Assembly: GCF_004011155.1 (NCBI RefSeq)
Contig: NZ_RJWG01000005.1
Coordinates: 1-64,000 of the forward strand
Direction: 5' to 3'
Source of the DNA: Clostridium prolinivorans
GTDB taxonomy: Bacteria > Bacillota > Clostridia > Clostridiales > Clostridiaceae
Length of the DNA stretch: 64,000 nt
The number at the start of each line of letters is the position of its first letter. Positions within the stretch are counted from its first letter, which is position 1. Below are positions 48,914 to 58,937 of this stretch, piece by piece. The notes below the pieces were generated by a model that saw nothing but the letters and a program-made list of their open reading frames with translations, made no database searches and was not told the DNA's origin. The position numbers and the translations under genes were made by a program.

Positions 48914-50047
48914 ATGAGTATTCAAAAGAAAGAAATGATTGCAATGATACTAGCGGGAGGACAAGGCACCAGACTTGGGATACTCACAAAAGGAATAGCT
49001 AAACCTGCTGTACCTTTTGGCGGGAAGTATAGAATTATTGATTTTCCACTTAGCAATTGCTCAAATTCAGGTATAGATACTGTAGGGGTTCTTACACAAT
49101 ATCAGCCTTTTATTTTAAACACCCATATTGGCATAGGTACTCCTTGGGATTTAGATAGGCACACAGGAGGAGTAAGTATATTACCTCCTTATATGAGAGA
49201 TAATGGCGCAGATTGGTATAAAGGTACTGCAAACGCCATATATCAAAACATGAACTATATAGACAGATACAATCCTGAATATGTATTAATATTATCTGGT
49301 GATCATATATATAAAATGGATTATTCAAAGATGTTAGAATTTCATAAAGAAAAAAATGCAGATGCAACAATAGCAGTTCTTAATGTTTCTTTAAAAGAAG
49401 CTAGCAGATTTGGAATAATGAATGCAAAAGAAAACTATGAGATATACGAATTTGAAGAAAAACCTAAAAATCCAAAAAGCACTCTTGCATCAATGGGAAT
49501 TTATATATTTAATTGGGATGTATTAAGACAATTTCTTATAAAAGATGAAAATGATAAAAATTCTAAAAATGACTTTGGTAAAAATGTAATTCCAAGTATG
49601 CTTGAAGCAGGAAAAAGAATGTTTGCCTATCCTTTTAAAGGATATTGGAAAGATGTAGGTACAATAGAAAGTCTATGGGAAGCAAACATGGATTTATTAA
49701 ATGAAAACAATGAGCTTAATATTCATGATAAATCATGGAAGATATATACTGTAAGTCCTACTCTTCCTCCACAGCATATTGGTAAAAATTCGAAAGTTAT
49801 TAACTCTCTCATATCTGATGGCTGCGAAGTTTATGGAGATGTTATAAATTCTATATTATTCCCTGGAGTTCATGTTTCAGAAGGAAGTAAAATAGTTGAT
49901 TCTGTTGTAATGTCAAATACTAAAATTAAATCTAATTCTACTATCAATAAAGCTATTATAGGAAGCGATGTAATAATAGGAGACAATATAAATCTTGGTG
50001 ACGGCACAAATATTACAGTTGTTGGCGAAGGACAAATAGTTGATTAA
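48914..50047 (+). CDS. glgC: Glucose-1-phosphate adenylyltransferase
   Basis: Makes ADP-glucose from glucose 1-phosphate and ATP, the committed step of glycogen synthesis. Nucleotide loop [38 protein letters not shown]-like start, substrate Lys in EEKPKNPK region, and left-handed beta-helix repeats at the C-terminus (about 290-377). Length 377 residues is normal. The next gene is a paralogue, glgD. It has GGGGG as ribosome site. Confidence 0.95.
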   Translation: MSIQKKEMIAMILAGGQGTRLGILTKGIAKPAVPFGGKYRIIDFPLSNCSNSGIDTVGVLTQYQPFILNTHIGIGTPWDLDRHTGGVSILPPYMRDNGADWYKGTANAIYQNMNYIDRYNPEYVLILSGDHIYKMDYSKMLEFHKEKNADATIAVLNVSLKEASRFGIMNAKENYEIYEFEEKPKNPKSTLASMGIYIFNWDVLRQFLIKDENDKNSKNDFGKNVIPSMLEAGKRMFAYPFKGYWKDVGTIESLWEANMDLLNENNELNIHDKSWKIYTVSPTLPPQHIGKNSKVINSLISDGCEVYGDVINSILFPGVHVSEGSKIVDSVVMSNTKIKSNSTINKAIIGSDVIIGDNINLGDGTNITVVGEGQIVD

Positions 50048-50058
50048 GGAGGGGTACT

Positions 50059-51168
50059 ATGCTTAAAAATTATATGGGAATATTAATGCTTAATGAAGAT
50101 GAAAAAAGAATACACAGACTTGCTAAAAATAGGCCTTTAGCCTCGATACCTTTTGGTGGAAGATATAGAATAATAGATTTCGTATTATCTAATATGGTAA
50201 ATTCAGGAATTACAAATATAGGAATATTTACAGATGGAAAAACCCGTTCTCTTATGGATCATCTTGGTTCTGGCAAGCCATGGGATCTAGATAGAAAACT
50301 AAATGGAATGTTTGTTTTTAATTTTGAACAAAAAAATCATATGAGTGAAATAGAAACATTAAAAAACAATATAGAATATTTTTATAAAAGTAAAGAAGAT
50401 TATGCTATCTTAGCATCTTCTAATATGATTTGTAATATAGACTATAAAGCTGCTGCTGCATATCATGAAGCTTCTGATGCTGATATAACTGTAATATATA
50501 AGAAAATTAATGATGGAAGAGTCAATTTTATTGATTGCAGCACTCTTAACATAGATAAAAATAACAGTGTATTAAGTGTTGGTAAAAATATAGGTATTGA
50601 AAATGAATGTAACATATCTATGGAAATGTTTATAACGAAAAAGAAAACACTTATTAATTTAATCATTGAATGTATAAAAACTGGTTATTATGCTTCCCTT
50701 AAAGAAGCTATATATAGAAAACTTGATTTTTTACAAGTAAATGCCTATGAATTTACAGGTCATCTTGATTGTATTAATTGTATAAATTCTTACTATAACG
50801 CAAATATGAATCTTTTAGACTTAAATATAAGCAGTGAATTATTTTTTAGAAATGGTCTTATTTATACTAAAACTCAGGATGAACCTCCTACAAAATATAT
50901 TGAAGGTTCAAAAGTATCTAATTGTTTAATTGCAAATGGATGCATTATCGAAGGAAATATAGAAAACAGCATAATATTTAGAAGAGTTAAAATACACAAA
51001 GATGCTGAAATAAAGAACTGCATTATAATGCAAAACTGTGAAATTAAATCTGGAGCTAAATTAATTAATGTTATAATTGATAAAAATTGTATTATTGAGG
51101 AAGGCAAAGAACTAAAAGGTGATTTAGATTTTCCTCTTGTTATAGAAAAAAAAGGAATATTTGATTAA
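50059..51168 (+). CDS. glgD: GlgD, catalytically degenerate ADP-glucose pyrophosphorylase subunit
   Basis: A 369-residue GlgC paralogue. It keeps PFGGRYRIIDFVLSNMVNSGI and the C-terminal beta-helix (ILANGC-type repeats), but the N-terminal GGxGTRL nucleotide loop is absent (MLNEDEKRIHRLAKN replaces it), as in the GlgD regulatory subunit of Firmicutes, which modulates GlgC activity in a heteromer. It starts 11 bases after glgC with a strong GGAGGGG site. Pseudogene status is unlikely because the frame is intact and length conserved. Confidence 0.9.
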   Translation: MLKNYMGILMLNEDEKRIHRLAKNRPLASIPFGGRYRIIDFVLSNMVNSGITNIGIFTDGKTRSLMDHLGSGKPWDLDRKLNGMFVFNFEQKNHMSEIETLKNNIEYFYKSKEDYAILASSNMICNIDYKAAAAYHEASDADITVIYKKINDGRVNFIDCSTLNIDKNNSVLSVGKNIGIENECNISMEMFITKKKTLINLIIECIKTGYYASLKEAIYRKLDFLQVNAYEFTGHLDCINCINSYYNANMNLLDLNISSELFFRNGLIYTKTQDEPPTKYIEGSKVSNCLIANGCIIEGNIENSIIFRRVKIHKDAEIKNCIIMQNCEIKSGAKLINVIIDKNCIIEEGKELKGDLDFPLVIEKKGIFD

Positions 51169-51191
51169 AATTTAGAAGGAGGACAATTGTA

Positions 51192-52622
51192 ATGAAAATA
51201 TTATTTGTTGCTTCAGAAGCAGATCCTTTTATAAAAACAGGAGGACTTGGGGATGTTGCTTATGCTCTTCCAAAGGCTCTTAGAAAATTAGGATTAGATG
51301 TAAGAGTTATTATACCTAAATATTTAGGTATAAAAGAAGAATTAAAAAATAACATGCTTACTTTAGCTACATTTAATGTACCTGTAGGTTGGAGAAATCA
51401 ATATGGTGGTCTTCAATACTTAGAATATGACGGCATACCATTTTATTTTATAGACAATGAATATTATTTTAAAAGAGATAATCCTTATGGTTATGATGAT
51501 GACAGTGAAAGATTTGCCTTCTTTGACAGAGCTGTTTTAGAATCCGTAAATTATATGATAGATTTTACTCCTGATATAATTCATCTTAATGATTGGCATA
51601 CTGGAATGATTGCACCTATTATGAGAGAACATTTTAAAAATAAACCTAGATTTAATGATATAAAAATCGTATATACTGTCCATAATTTAAAATATCAGGG
51701 TATTTTTTCAAAAGATATTTTAGGGGATTTATTAAGTTTTGATGATGATTATTTTAGAGAAGATATGCTCAAATACTATGATGGAGTTTCATTTATGAAA
51801 GGGGGCTTAAATTTTTCAGACAAAATAACAACTGTAAGTAAAAGTTATGCCGAAGAAATAAAAACTTCATTTTATGGCGAAGGTCTTCATGGTCTCCTGC
51901 AAATTAGGAGTAAGGATTTAAGTGGTATAGTAAACGGAATTGATACTGAAATATTTAACCCTGAAAAAGATAAAGAACTTTTCTATAACTATGATTATAA
52001 TAATATATCTCTTAAATTGAAAAATAAAGTTAAGCTTCAAGAAGAACTTAATATTTCAAAGGATGAGTCTATACCAATGATTGGTATGGTTACAAGACTT
52101 ACTTCTCAAAAGGGATTAGATCTTGTATCTCATGTTATTGAAGAGATTTTAAATTTAAATCTACAGCTTGTAGTATTAGGTACTGGAGACAGAAAATATG
52201 AAGAAATGTTTAGATATTATTCTGGAATTTATCCTTCAAAATTATCTGCTAACATAACATTTAGTAATACATTAGCTAAAAAGATTTATGCTTCTTCAGA
52301 TATGTTCCTTATGCCATCTTTATTTGAGCCTTGCGGCATAGGTCAGCTTTTAGCTTTAAGATATGGAAGTATTCCTATAGTTCGTGAAACTGGAGGTCTA
52401 AAAGACACAGTTAAAGCTTATGATGAATATACTAAAGAAGGTAATGGTTTTTCATTTAAAAATTATAACGCACATGACATGCTATATACTATAAAAAGAG
52501 CATTAAGCTTTTATAATGATAAAAAAACTTGGAATAATTTAGTGAAAAAAGCTATGTTAGAAGATAATAGCTGGAAAAAATCCGCCATAGAATATAAAAA
52601 ACTTTATTCTTCCATGTTATAA
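51192..52622 (+). CDS. glgA: Glycogen synthase (GT5)
   Basis: Transfers glucose from ADP-glucose to the growing alpha-1,4 chain. GT5 family: N-terminal KTGGLGDVAYALP (ADP-glucose and glucan binding), DWHTGMIAP, GIVNGID and the C-terminal EPCGIGQLLALRYGSIPIVRETGGLKDTV with the catalytic Glu. Length 476 residues is normal. It is followed by a stem-loop at 52630-52658 before glgP. Confidence 0.95.
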   Translation: MKILFVASEADPFIKTGGLGDVAYALPKALRKLGLDVRVIIPKYLGIKEELKNNMLTLATFNVPVGWRNQYGGLQYLEYDGIPFYFIDNEYYFKRDNPYGYDDDSERFAFFDRAVLESVNYMIDFTPDIIHLNDWHTGMIAPIMREHFKNKPRFNDIKIVYTVHNLKYQGIFSKDILGDLLSFDDDYFREDMLKYYDGVSFMKGGLNFSDKITTVSKSYAEEIKTSFYGEGLHGLLQIRSKDLSGIVNGIDTEIFNPEKDKELFYNYDYNNISLKLKNKVKLQEELNISKDESIPMIGMVTRLTSQKGLDLVSHVIEEILNLNLQLVVLGTGDRKYEEMFRYYSGIYPSKLSANITFSNTLAKKIYASSDMFLMPSLFEPCGIGQLLALRYGSIPIVRETGGLKDTVKAYDEYTKEGNGFSFKNYNAHDMLYTIKRALSFYNDKKTWNNLVKKAMLEDNSWKKSAIEYKKLYSSML

Positions 52623-52629
52623 ATTTGTA

Positions 52630-52658
52630 AGTAGACAGCAGTTTCCTTGCTGTCTACT
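52630..52658 (+). terminator. Stem-loop between glgA and glgP
   Basis: AGTAGACAGCA pairs with TGCTGTCTACT around GTTTCCT; the following tract is TGTATATTTG, only a weak U-run. More likely an attenuator or RNA-processing site than a full terminator, since glgP follows 25 bases later. Confidence 0.5.
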
Positions 52659-52682
52659 GTATATTTGAGGAGGTAAATTTGC

Positions 52683-55121
52683 ATGAATTTAAGCAAAGAA
52701 AAATTTAAATCAGACTATAAAGAAAAGCTATTAAATACATTTGCAGAAGAAATAGATGATGCCTCAAAACTTCATAAATATTTTGCACTTGGCGGCTTAG
52801 TAAGAGATTATGTATCAAAAAATTGGCTAAATACAAATAAATGCTATAAAGAAAATAAAGAAAAACAAGTTTATTACTTTTCCATGGAATTTTTAATTGG
52901 AAGACTTCTTGGAAGCAATCTTTTAAATCTTGGAATTAGAGATGTATGTGCTGAAGGTCTTAAAGAACTTGGTATAGATTTATCTGAGCTTGAAGAAGTA
53001 GAAAATGATGCAGGACTTGGAAATGGAGGTCTTGGAAGGCTTGCTGCCTGTTTTTTAGACTCTATGGCCTCTCTTTCAATACCTGGTCATGGATGTGGAA
53101 TTAGATATAAATATGGTCTTTTTCAGCAAAAGATAGTCAATGGATATCAAGTTGAAATACCAGATAATTGGCTTAGAGAAGGTAACGTTTGGGAAATAAG
53201 AAAAGAAGATAAAGCTGTAGATGTTAAATTTTATGGTAAAATTATAACAACTTATGAAAATCAAAGACTTACATTTATTCATAAAGATTATGAAACAGTA
53301 CGTGCAATTCCATATGATACTCCTATTATAGGTTACGATAATAACACTATAAATACTTTAAGACTTTGGAGTGCAGAGCCAGTAGAACAAGATTTTGATT
53401 TTTCAACTTTTAGTCAAGGTGATTATGTAAGGGCACAAGCTTATAGAGCCTCAGTAGAATCTATATCTCAGGTTTTATACCCTGATGACAGTAACAAAGA
53501 AGGAAGACTTTTAAGACTTAAACAAGAATACTTTTTTGTAAGTGCAGGGCTTCAGAGCATAGTTAGAAGATACAAAAAATGCAAGCTTCCAATAAAAGAC
53601 TTTCATAAATATATAGCAATTCACATAAATGATACTCATCCTTCTGTGGCTGTAGCCGAACTTATGAGAATTCTGGTAGATGAAGAACTTTTATCTTGGG
53701 AAGATGCTTGGTATATTACAACTAATACTATGGCCTATACTAACCATACTATTTTAGCAGAAGCACTTGAAAAATGGCCTGTAGATATGTTTAGAGAACT
53801 TCTGCCAAGAATTTATATGATTATAGAAGAAATAAATAGAAGATTTTGTGAAGAATTAGCTTATAAATATCCTAATCAGTGGAATAAAATAAACAGTATG
53901 TCTATTATTAATAATGGAGTTATTAATATGGCATATCTTGCTATAGTAGGCAGTCATTCTGTCAATGGTGTTGCTAAACTTCACACTGAAATATTAAAGC
54001 ATAGAGAATTATCAAATTTTTATGACTTTTATCCTGAAAAGTTTAACAATAAAACTAACGGAATAACTCATAGAAGATGGCTTTTAAAAGCTAATCCAAG
54101 GCTTGCTTCCCTTATCAATGAAACAATAGGAACAAATTGGATTAAATCTCCTAAAGAGCTTATTCATCTAGATTCTTTTAAATATGATAGTTCTTTTAAA
54201 GACAAAATTGATGACATTAAAAGAAATAATAAAATTGATTTTTCAAATATGGTAAAAAATAAATATGGAATAATTTTAGATCCAAACTCTATATTTGATG
54301 TACAGGTAAAAAGACTTCATGCTTATAAAAGGCAGCTTTTGAATATACTTCATATAATGTATCTTTATAATACTCTTAAAGAAAATCCTAATTTAGATAT
54401 ATTTCCAAGAACATTTTTCTTTGGAGCAAAAGCTTCTCCTAGCTATCATCTTGCAAAGCAAACAATAAAACTTATAAACAGTGTAGCAGATAAAATTAAT
54501 AACGACCCAAGTATAAATGGAAAGTTAAAAGTAATATTTCTTGAAAATTATAGTGTTTCTTTAGCTGAAAAAATAATTCCTTGTGCTGATATAAGTGAAC
54601 AAATATCAACAGCTACAAAGGAAGCTTCAGGAACAGGAAATATGAAATTTATGATGAACGGAGCTATAACCGTTGCTACCTTAGATGGAGCAAACATCGA
54701 AATAAAAGAAGCTGTAGGAGAAGATAATATTATAATTTTCGGGCTTAAAGCAAATGAAGTATTAAGCTATAATAAATACGGAGGATATTCTTCCTGGGAT
54801 GTTTACAACAACGATATGAGAATAAATAAACTTTTAAATCAACTTATAGATGGCACTTTGGCTCCTTCTCGTTCTGAATTTAAAAACATATATGAATCAC
54901 TTTTAATGTTTAATGATGAATACTTTGTTCTTAAAGATTTTGATGCATATTCAAAAGCCCACGAAAAAGCAAATGAATTATATACTCAAAAATCTAAATG
55001 GCTGGAAATGTCTATAACTAATATAGCTCATTCTGGAATTTTTTCAAGCGACAATACTATTAGAGAATATTCTAAATATATATGGGGTACTAAAGAATTA
55101 GGCAGACTACCTATATTATAA
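52683..55121 (+). CDS. glgP: Glycogen/starch/alpha-glucan phosphorylase
   Basis: PLP-dependent GT35 phosphorylase releasing glucose 1-phosphate from glycogen. Length 812 residues. N-terminal regions FSMEFLIGRLLGSNLLN and NDAGLGNGGLGRLAACFLDS match the family, and the PLP-lysine motif is EASGTGNMKFMMNGA (Lys about 655). C-terminal TLDGANIEI follows. It is the last gene of the operon; being beside glgB-A suggests coordinated storage and mobilisation. The ATG is 9 bases after GAGGAGG. Confidence 0.95.
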   Translation: MNLSKEKFKSDYKEKLLNTFAEEIDDASKLHKYFALGGLVRDYVSKNWLNTNKCYKENKEKQVYYFSMEFLIGRLLGSNLLNLGIRDVCAEGLKELGIDLSELEEVENDAGLGNGGLGRLAACFLDSMASLSIPGHGCGIRYKYGLFQQKIVNGYQVEIPDNWLREGNVWEIRKEDKAVDVKFYGKIITTYENQRLTFIHKDYETVRAIPYDTPIIGYDNNTINTLRLWSAEPVEQDFDFSTFSQGDYVRAQAYRASVESISQVLYPDDSNKEGRLLRLKQEYFFVSAGLQSIVRRYKKCKLPIKDFHKYIAIHINDTHPSVAVAELMRILVDEELLSWEDAWYITTNTMAYTNHTILAEALEKWPVDMFRELLPRIYMIIEEINRRFCEELAYKYPNQWNKINSMSIINNGVINMAYLAIVGSHSVNGVAKLHTEILKHRELSNFYDFYPEKFNNKTNGITHRRWLLKANPRLASLINETIGTNWIKSPKELIHLDSFKYDSSFKDKIDDIKRNNKIDFSNMVKNKYGIILDPNSIFDVQVKRLHAYKRQLLNILHIMYLYNTLKENPNLDIFPRTFFFGAKASPSYHLAKQTIKLINSVADKINNDPSINGKLKVIFLENYSVSLAEKIIPCADISEQISTATKEASGTGNMKFMMNGAITVATLDGANIEIKEAVGEDNIIIFGLKANEVLSYNKYGGYSSWDVYNNDMRINKLLNQLIDGTLAPSRSEFKNIYESLLMFNDEYFVLKDFDAYSKAHEKANELYTQKSKWLEMSITNIAHSGIFSSDNTIREYSKYIWGTKELGRLPIL

Positions 55122-55149
55122 TTATATTAAAATTAACTTTTAGTGCAAA

Positions 55150-55182
55150 GGCACAATAGATATTTATCTGCTGTGCTTTTTT
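55150..55182 (+). terminator. Intrinsic terminator after glgP
   Basis: GCACAATAGA pairs imperfectly with TCTGCTGTGC and is followed by T6. It lies in the last codons of the minus-strand remnant described separately. Confidence 0.7.
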
Positions 55183-55285
55183 ATGTTATATAAAATATCT
55201 CTGCCTATATCTCCATATCCATAACCACTTAAATTAGTAAAAAGTAAATCACTTATTCTTTCTTCTTGAAAAGTGTTTTATAATG
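55164..55285 (-). pseudogene. Remnant of a methionine gamma-lyase/aluminium-resistance family gene
   Basis: A 39-codon open stretch reads, in part, NTFQEERISDLLFTNLSGYG followed by YGDIGRDILYNI. The pattern QeeRiSd..f...tGYGYgDiGRd.L is the N-terminal hallmark of the PLP-dependent YnbB/aluminium-resistance protein family. Only this segment survives: it has no start codon or binding site, a stop upstream, and the rest of the gene is absent. Recognition is by memory of the family, not by a search. Confidence 0.5.
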
Positions 55286-55354
55286 CTAGATAATAATTTA
55301 TAATAATTTATATAAACTCTATTAATTTTAATTCTATAAAAGGGGTAAACAAAA

Positions 55355-55783
55355 ATGTACGTATTATTTGGTAATCAAATTATTGACAGTAAAGAAATGA
55401 AAGAAATTATAGAAAAAAACTCAGAATTTAAAGTAATTAAAGATATGAGCAAAGGATCAAAGAGAGACGATGTGCTTGCTTTTAATCTTAGCATAAGTAT
55501 AGATAAATTAAATAGCATAATATCAGAAAATATGAATATATTAAACAATTCTAAAGACAAAATCAGCGAAGATGACCTTTTTTTAGAATATCTTAATTTA
55601 GCAGAAGAATTAGCCTCAGATATAGAAGAATTTATACCAAAAGACGCTATATTAGATATTAAATCTTACAAATGGGATAAATCAGATAACGATATAAAAT
55701 TAGTTATTGCTATATCTCATGAAGAATTAGGTAAAACAAAATTAAGCAAAGTTATGAAAACACTTTTAAAACAAATTGAATAA
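55355..55783 (+). CDS. Conserved protein of unknown function
   Basis: I do not recognise this 142-residue acidic, soluble protein. It has no signal peptide, membrane segment or cysteine; the middle (about 55-100) is helical and Asp/Glu/Lys-rich, with ISEDDLFLEYLNLAEELA, and the ends are mixed alpha/beta. It has AGGGG 10 bases before the ATG and a perfect terminator overlapping the stop. It stands alone between the glycogen operon and the two-component system. Confidence 0.6.
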   Translation: MYVLFGNQIIDSKEMKEIIEKNSEFKVIKDMSKGSKRDDVLAFNLSISIDKLNSIISENMNILNNSKDKISEDDLFLEYLNLAEELASDIEEFIPKDAILDIKSYKWDKSDNDIKLVIAISHEELGKTKLSKVMKTLLKQIE

Positions 55784-55810
55784 GGTTAATTTTTAACCTT
55801 ATTTAATTTG
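55779..55810 (+). terminator. Intrinsic terminator after the unknown gene
   Basis: AATAAGGTTAA pairs perfectly with TTAACCTTATT over 11 bp, with a short loop, and begins inside the stop region (TAA 55781-55783). The downstream T-run is moderate. Confidence 0.8.
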
Positions 55811-55867
55811 TTTTACTAATCTTATGTATATATAGTTTATCTTAATTTTATCAAATAATATGATTAT

Positions 55868-55988
55868 CTCACAAAATGTCTTTTATTAAATATTGACCAT
55901 TATATATAATATAATAGAAATTTAAAAACACTATAAATTGTATAGTAGAAATTAATTTAAAGCTTATTGTGAGTTAATAATACTATAA
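55868..55988 (+). repeat. 121-bp repeat, copy C (MITE-like)
   Basis: Identical base for base to 63178-63298. The 106-bp core (55868-55973) is bounded by CTCACAA and TTGTGAG, a 7-bp inverted terminal repeat. It lies upstream of the kinase gene, ending 41 bases before its GTG start and 14 or so bases before its ribosome site, so it may supply leader or promoter sequence. Confidence 0.92.
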
Positions 55989-56028
55989 TATTATTTTTAT
56001 AATATTTAAATTACATGGAGGAAATATC

Positions 56029-57795
56029 GTGAAATTTTATAATATAAAATCTTCCTTTAATTATTTTAAGTTTAAGACCCTACATCAAAGGCTGATTTTT
56101 ATTTTAGTTATTGAAACTTCTATAATTTTATTATTACTGTCTTTAGCATCTTATTATACAATTCATTCTATTGAAAAAAATAAACTAAAATCTTCAATGG
56201 TATCTGATTTAGAACAAATTACTTATACAATGACTGAAAGCTATCTTAATATGATACAAATTTCACAGCAAATGTCTCCTGAAGGTACTGTTGGTTCATT
56301 ACTTGAAAATTATTTTCAAGAAGACTCAACTTTTGATAAATACTTAATAAGTCAGCAAATTTTAGATAGTTTAGTTAAAATTACTTTTGCCAATAGTGAT
56401 ATCGTTTATAGAGCGTATTTTGATCCATCAAATAACTGTACTTATTTTTATAATTTTGCTTCTAAGGATAATTTTTTACCTCAAAATATTAATGTTTTAA
56501 AACAAAATGGCAGCATTTATTATCATTCTATACATAAATCTATTGCTATGGGACTTTCTACATGGGATGTTCTTTCAATATCCCGTAAAATTAATATGTC
56601 TAACGGAAAAGAACTTATAATTTATATAGAATCTAAAATAGAATCAAAAGAAATTATAGATGCACTTTCAAAATCACAGAATATGAATTATATTCTTTTG
56701 CAATTAGATTATAATAACAAAATAAAATTTTCCAGTACAAACGATTTTACTTTAGGTAAAGTTTTTCAATTAAATAATGAAAGCAAAATAGGAAACGGTT
56801 ACTTCGGTAAATATGAAAAATATGTAGGTGTAAGGGTTCCTTCTAATACTGGATATACAAATGTATTATTATTGCCTGCTAAAGACTACAATCACGAATT
56901 TTATATATGGATTAGGAATGTTATAGGAATATTATTTATATCCTTATTCTTATTTGGTTTTTCATTTATTGCTTTATATCGTCTTATTTATACACCACTA
57001 TTTATATTTTCAAAAGAAATGAAAAAATTGGGCAAAGGTGATTTAAAAGCTGTTTCTATTTCTACTGGTGTAATGGAATATGATGAACTTTTTAAGCAAT
57101 TTGATATTATGAAACACAGAATACAGAATCTCTTATTAGATGTAGAAAAAGTAGCACAAGAAAAACATCAACTAGAAATTGAAAAAATTTATCATCAGAT
57201 TAATCCACATTTTTTAATGAATACACTTCACTCTATTCACTGGCTTGCAAAAATGCAAAGCCAAACTGAAATTGAGATTTTTACAAAAGAGTTAAATTAT
57301 ATTTTAGCTTATAGTCTAAACAAAGTAGATAAACAAGCTACTATAAGGACAGAAATTAAAATACTTAAATCTTATCTTAAATTACAAAAAATGCGATACG
57401 ACTTTCAAGTAAAAGTAAACATAGAAGAAGGAGATTATCTTGACACACCTACAGCACGGATGATTTTACAGCCTATTGCAGAAAATGCTATACAACATGG
57501 ACTTGGAGAATCTGGCTGTTTAAATATTTCCATATCCCATTTAGATAAAGATAATATTATAATAATTACATTTGAAGATAACGGAAAAGGTCTTAGTGCT
57601 GATGAACTTAATAATATTAAACAAGCTCTTGATAAAAAATCTGAAAAAGATAATACACTGGGCGGAATTGGGCTTAAATATGTATGTTATATGCTAGAGT
57701 CGTTTTATAAAGATAAAGCTAAAATTACTATTGAAAGTGAATTAAGCCATGGAACTAAAGTAACTTTGATTATGCCAATTTATTATGAAAAATAA
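56029..57795 (+). CDS. Sensor histidine kinase, YesM family
   Basis: A 588-residue kinase of the class controlling CUT1 sugar importers. Membrane segment about 22-45, an extracellular sensor domain (about 46-295), second membrane segment about 297-320, HAMP (about 322-372), and the His_kinase domain with NPHFLMNTLHSIHWLA (phospho-His about 394) followed by a HATPase_c domain with ILQPIAENAIQHGL, FEDNGKG and GGIGLKYV. Start GTG after GGAGGAAATATC. The stop lies near the regulator gene. Repeat copy C is just upstream. Confidence 0.92.
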   Translation: MKFYNIKSSFNYFKFKTLHQRLIFILVIETSIILLLLSLASYYTIHSIEKNKLKSSMVSDLEQITYTMTESYLNMIQISQQMSPEGTVGSLLENYFQEDSTFDKYLISQQILDSLVKITFANSDIVYRAYFDPSNNCTYFYNFASKDNFLPQNINVLKQNGSIYYHSIHKSIAMGLSTWDVLSISRKINMSNGKELIIYIESKIESKEIIDALSKSQNMNYILLQLDYNNKIKFSSTNDFTLGKVFQLNNESKIGNGYFGKYEKYVGVRVPSNTGYTNVLLLPAKDYNHEFYIWIRNVIGILFISLFLFGFSFIALYRLIYTPLFIFSKEMKKLGKGDLKAVSISTGVMEYDELFKQFDIMKHRIQNLLLDVEKVAQEKHQLEIEKIYHQINPHFLMNTLHSIHWLAKMQSQTEIEIFTKELNYILAYSLNKVDKQATIRTEIKILKSYLKLQKMRYDFQVKVNIEEGDYLDTPTARMILQPIAENAIQHGLGESGCLNISISHLDKDNIIIITFEDNGKGLSADELNNIKQALDKKSEKDNTLGGIGLKYVCYMLESFYKDKAKITIESELSHGTKVTLIMPIYYEK

Positions 57796-57847
57796 ATTAT
57801 TTAATTTATTAACATTAAAATGCATTACTAAAGGAGGTTTTATAAAT

Positions 57848-58921
57848 ATGTACAAAGTATTAATTGTAGATGATGATAGGCTAGCACGGCAAGGAATTAT
57901 TTCAATGATGCCATGGGAAAAATATGGAATGGTAGTTGCAGGAGAAGCACAAAATGGTGAAAAAGCATTAGAATTTTTACAAAAAACACCAGTAGATTTA
58001 TTATTCGTAGATTTGTCTATGCCAGTTATGGATGGAATTTCTTTAATGGAAAAAAGTCATATTATTAATCCAAATTTACTTTTTGTTGTATTAACATTTC
58101 ATGAAGATTTTCATTATGTACAAGCAGCTTTAAGAATTGGAGCTATAGATTATATTTCTAAATTAGAAATGGAAAGCACAAATTGTGATGAACTTCTTAA
58201 ACGAATAAGTGAAAAAGTTGAAAACATTATGCTAAGAAGAAATATTAATTTTAATTATAAAGAAAATATTTTAAAACCTTCTTCAAATACTATTCCTCCT
58301 AAAAATAATTTTGATGAAAATAAATGGCAGTATCTTGTTAAAAAATGGAATGAAATGTATTGGATTTACGATGATGACATTTTTGAAGAACTTATTTATC
58401 GTACAAAAGAAATTAATGTTTCTATTTGGAGAGTAGCACAAGTATTACTTCATTTAACCAGTGAAGCTGAAAAAAATATAGTTAGCATTAAAAAAAATAT
58501 TCCTGAATATGAAAATATTGATGATTTCTTTAAGTGGCTTATTTCATTTAGAGAATCATTATATAAAAAAGCTTCTAAAGAAACTAATCTTGATAAAATT
58601 CAGCTTTGTATACTTAAAGCTGTAATTTATATAAAAGAAAATTTAAAAAGTTCACTTAGTACAGAAAAGACTGCTCAAATCATAAACCTTAGCAGAAGTT
58701 ATTTTTCTATTAATTTTAAAAAATATACTGGAATGTCATTTAAAGAGTTCATACGCAGAGAACGTATAAGATATGCCAAAACTTTGCTTGTAAAAAAAGA
58801 TGCTTTAGTATCCGATATTGCACATGATATAGGCTATGAAGATGTTAATTATTTTATAAGAGTCTTTTATGAATTAACAGGAACCACTCCTGGGGAATAT
58901 AAAAAACAACTTTACCATTAA
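57848..58921 (+). CDS. AraC-type response regulator, YesN family
   Basis: A 357-residue regulator. The receiver domain (about 1-120: VLIVDDDRLARQG, phospho-Asp about 54 in FVDLSMPVMDG, LTFHEDF and Lys in YISKLE) is followed by a linker and two AraC helix-turn-helix motifs (about 250-350; LSRSYFSINFKKYTGMSFKEFI, DIAHDIGYEDVNYFIRVFYELTG). The ATG at 57848 follows AAAGGAGG; the frame is open 21 codons earlier, overlapping the kinase gene. Expected to activate the ABC genes beyond the stem-loop array. Confidence 0.93.
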   Translation: MYKVLIVDDDRLARQGIISMMPWEKYGMVVAGEAQNGEKALEFLQKTPVDLLFVDLSMPVMDGISLMEKSHIINPNLLFVVLTFHEDFHYVQAALRIGAIDYISKLEMESTNCDELLKRISEKVENIMLRRNINFNYKENILKPSSNTIPPKNNFDENKWQYLVKKWNEMYWIYDDDIFEELIYRTKEINVSIWRVAQVLLHLTSEAEKNIVSIKKNIPEYENIDDFFKWLISFRESLYKKASKETNLDKIQLCILKAVIYIKENLKSSLSTEKTAQIINLSRSYFSINFKKYTGMSFKEFIRRERIRYAKTLLVKKDALVSDIAHDIGYEDVNYFIRVFYELTGTTPGEYKKQLYH

Positions 58922-58937
58922 ATTTTAAAATTTAATA

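Noticed and set aside
57785-57847. 21-codon extension of the response regulator into the kinase gene
   Set aside because: The ATG at 57848 follows AAAGGAGG and gives the usual start of the receiver domain.
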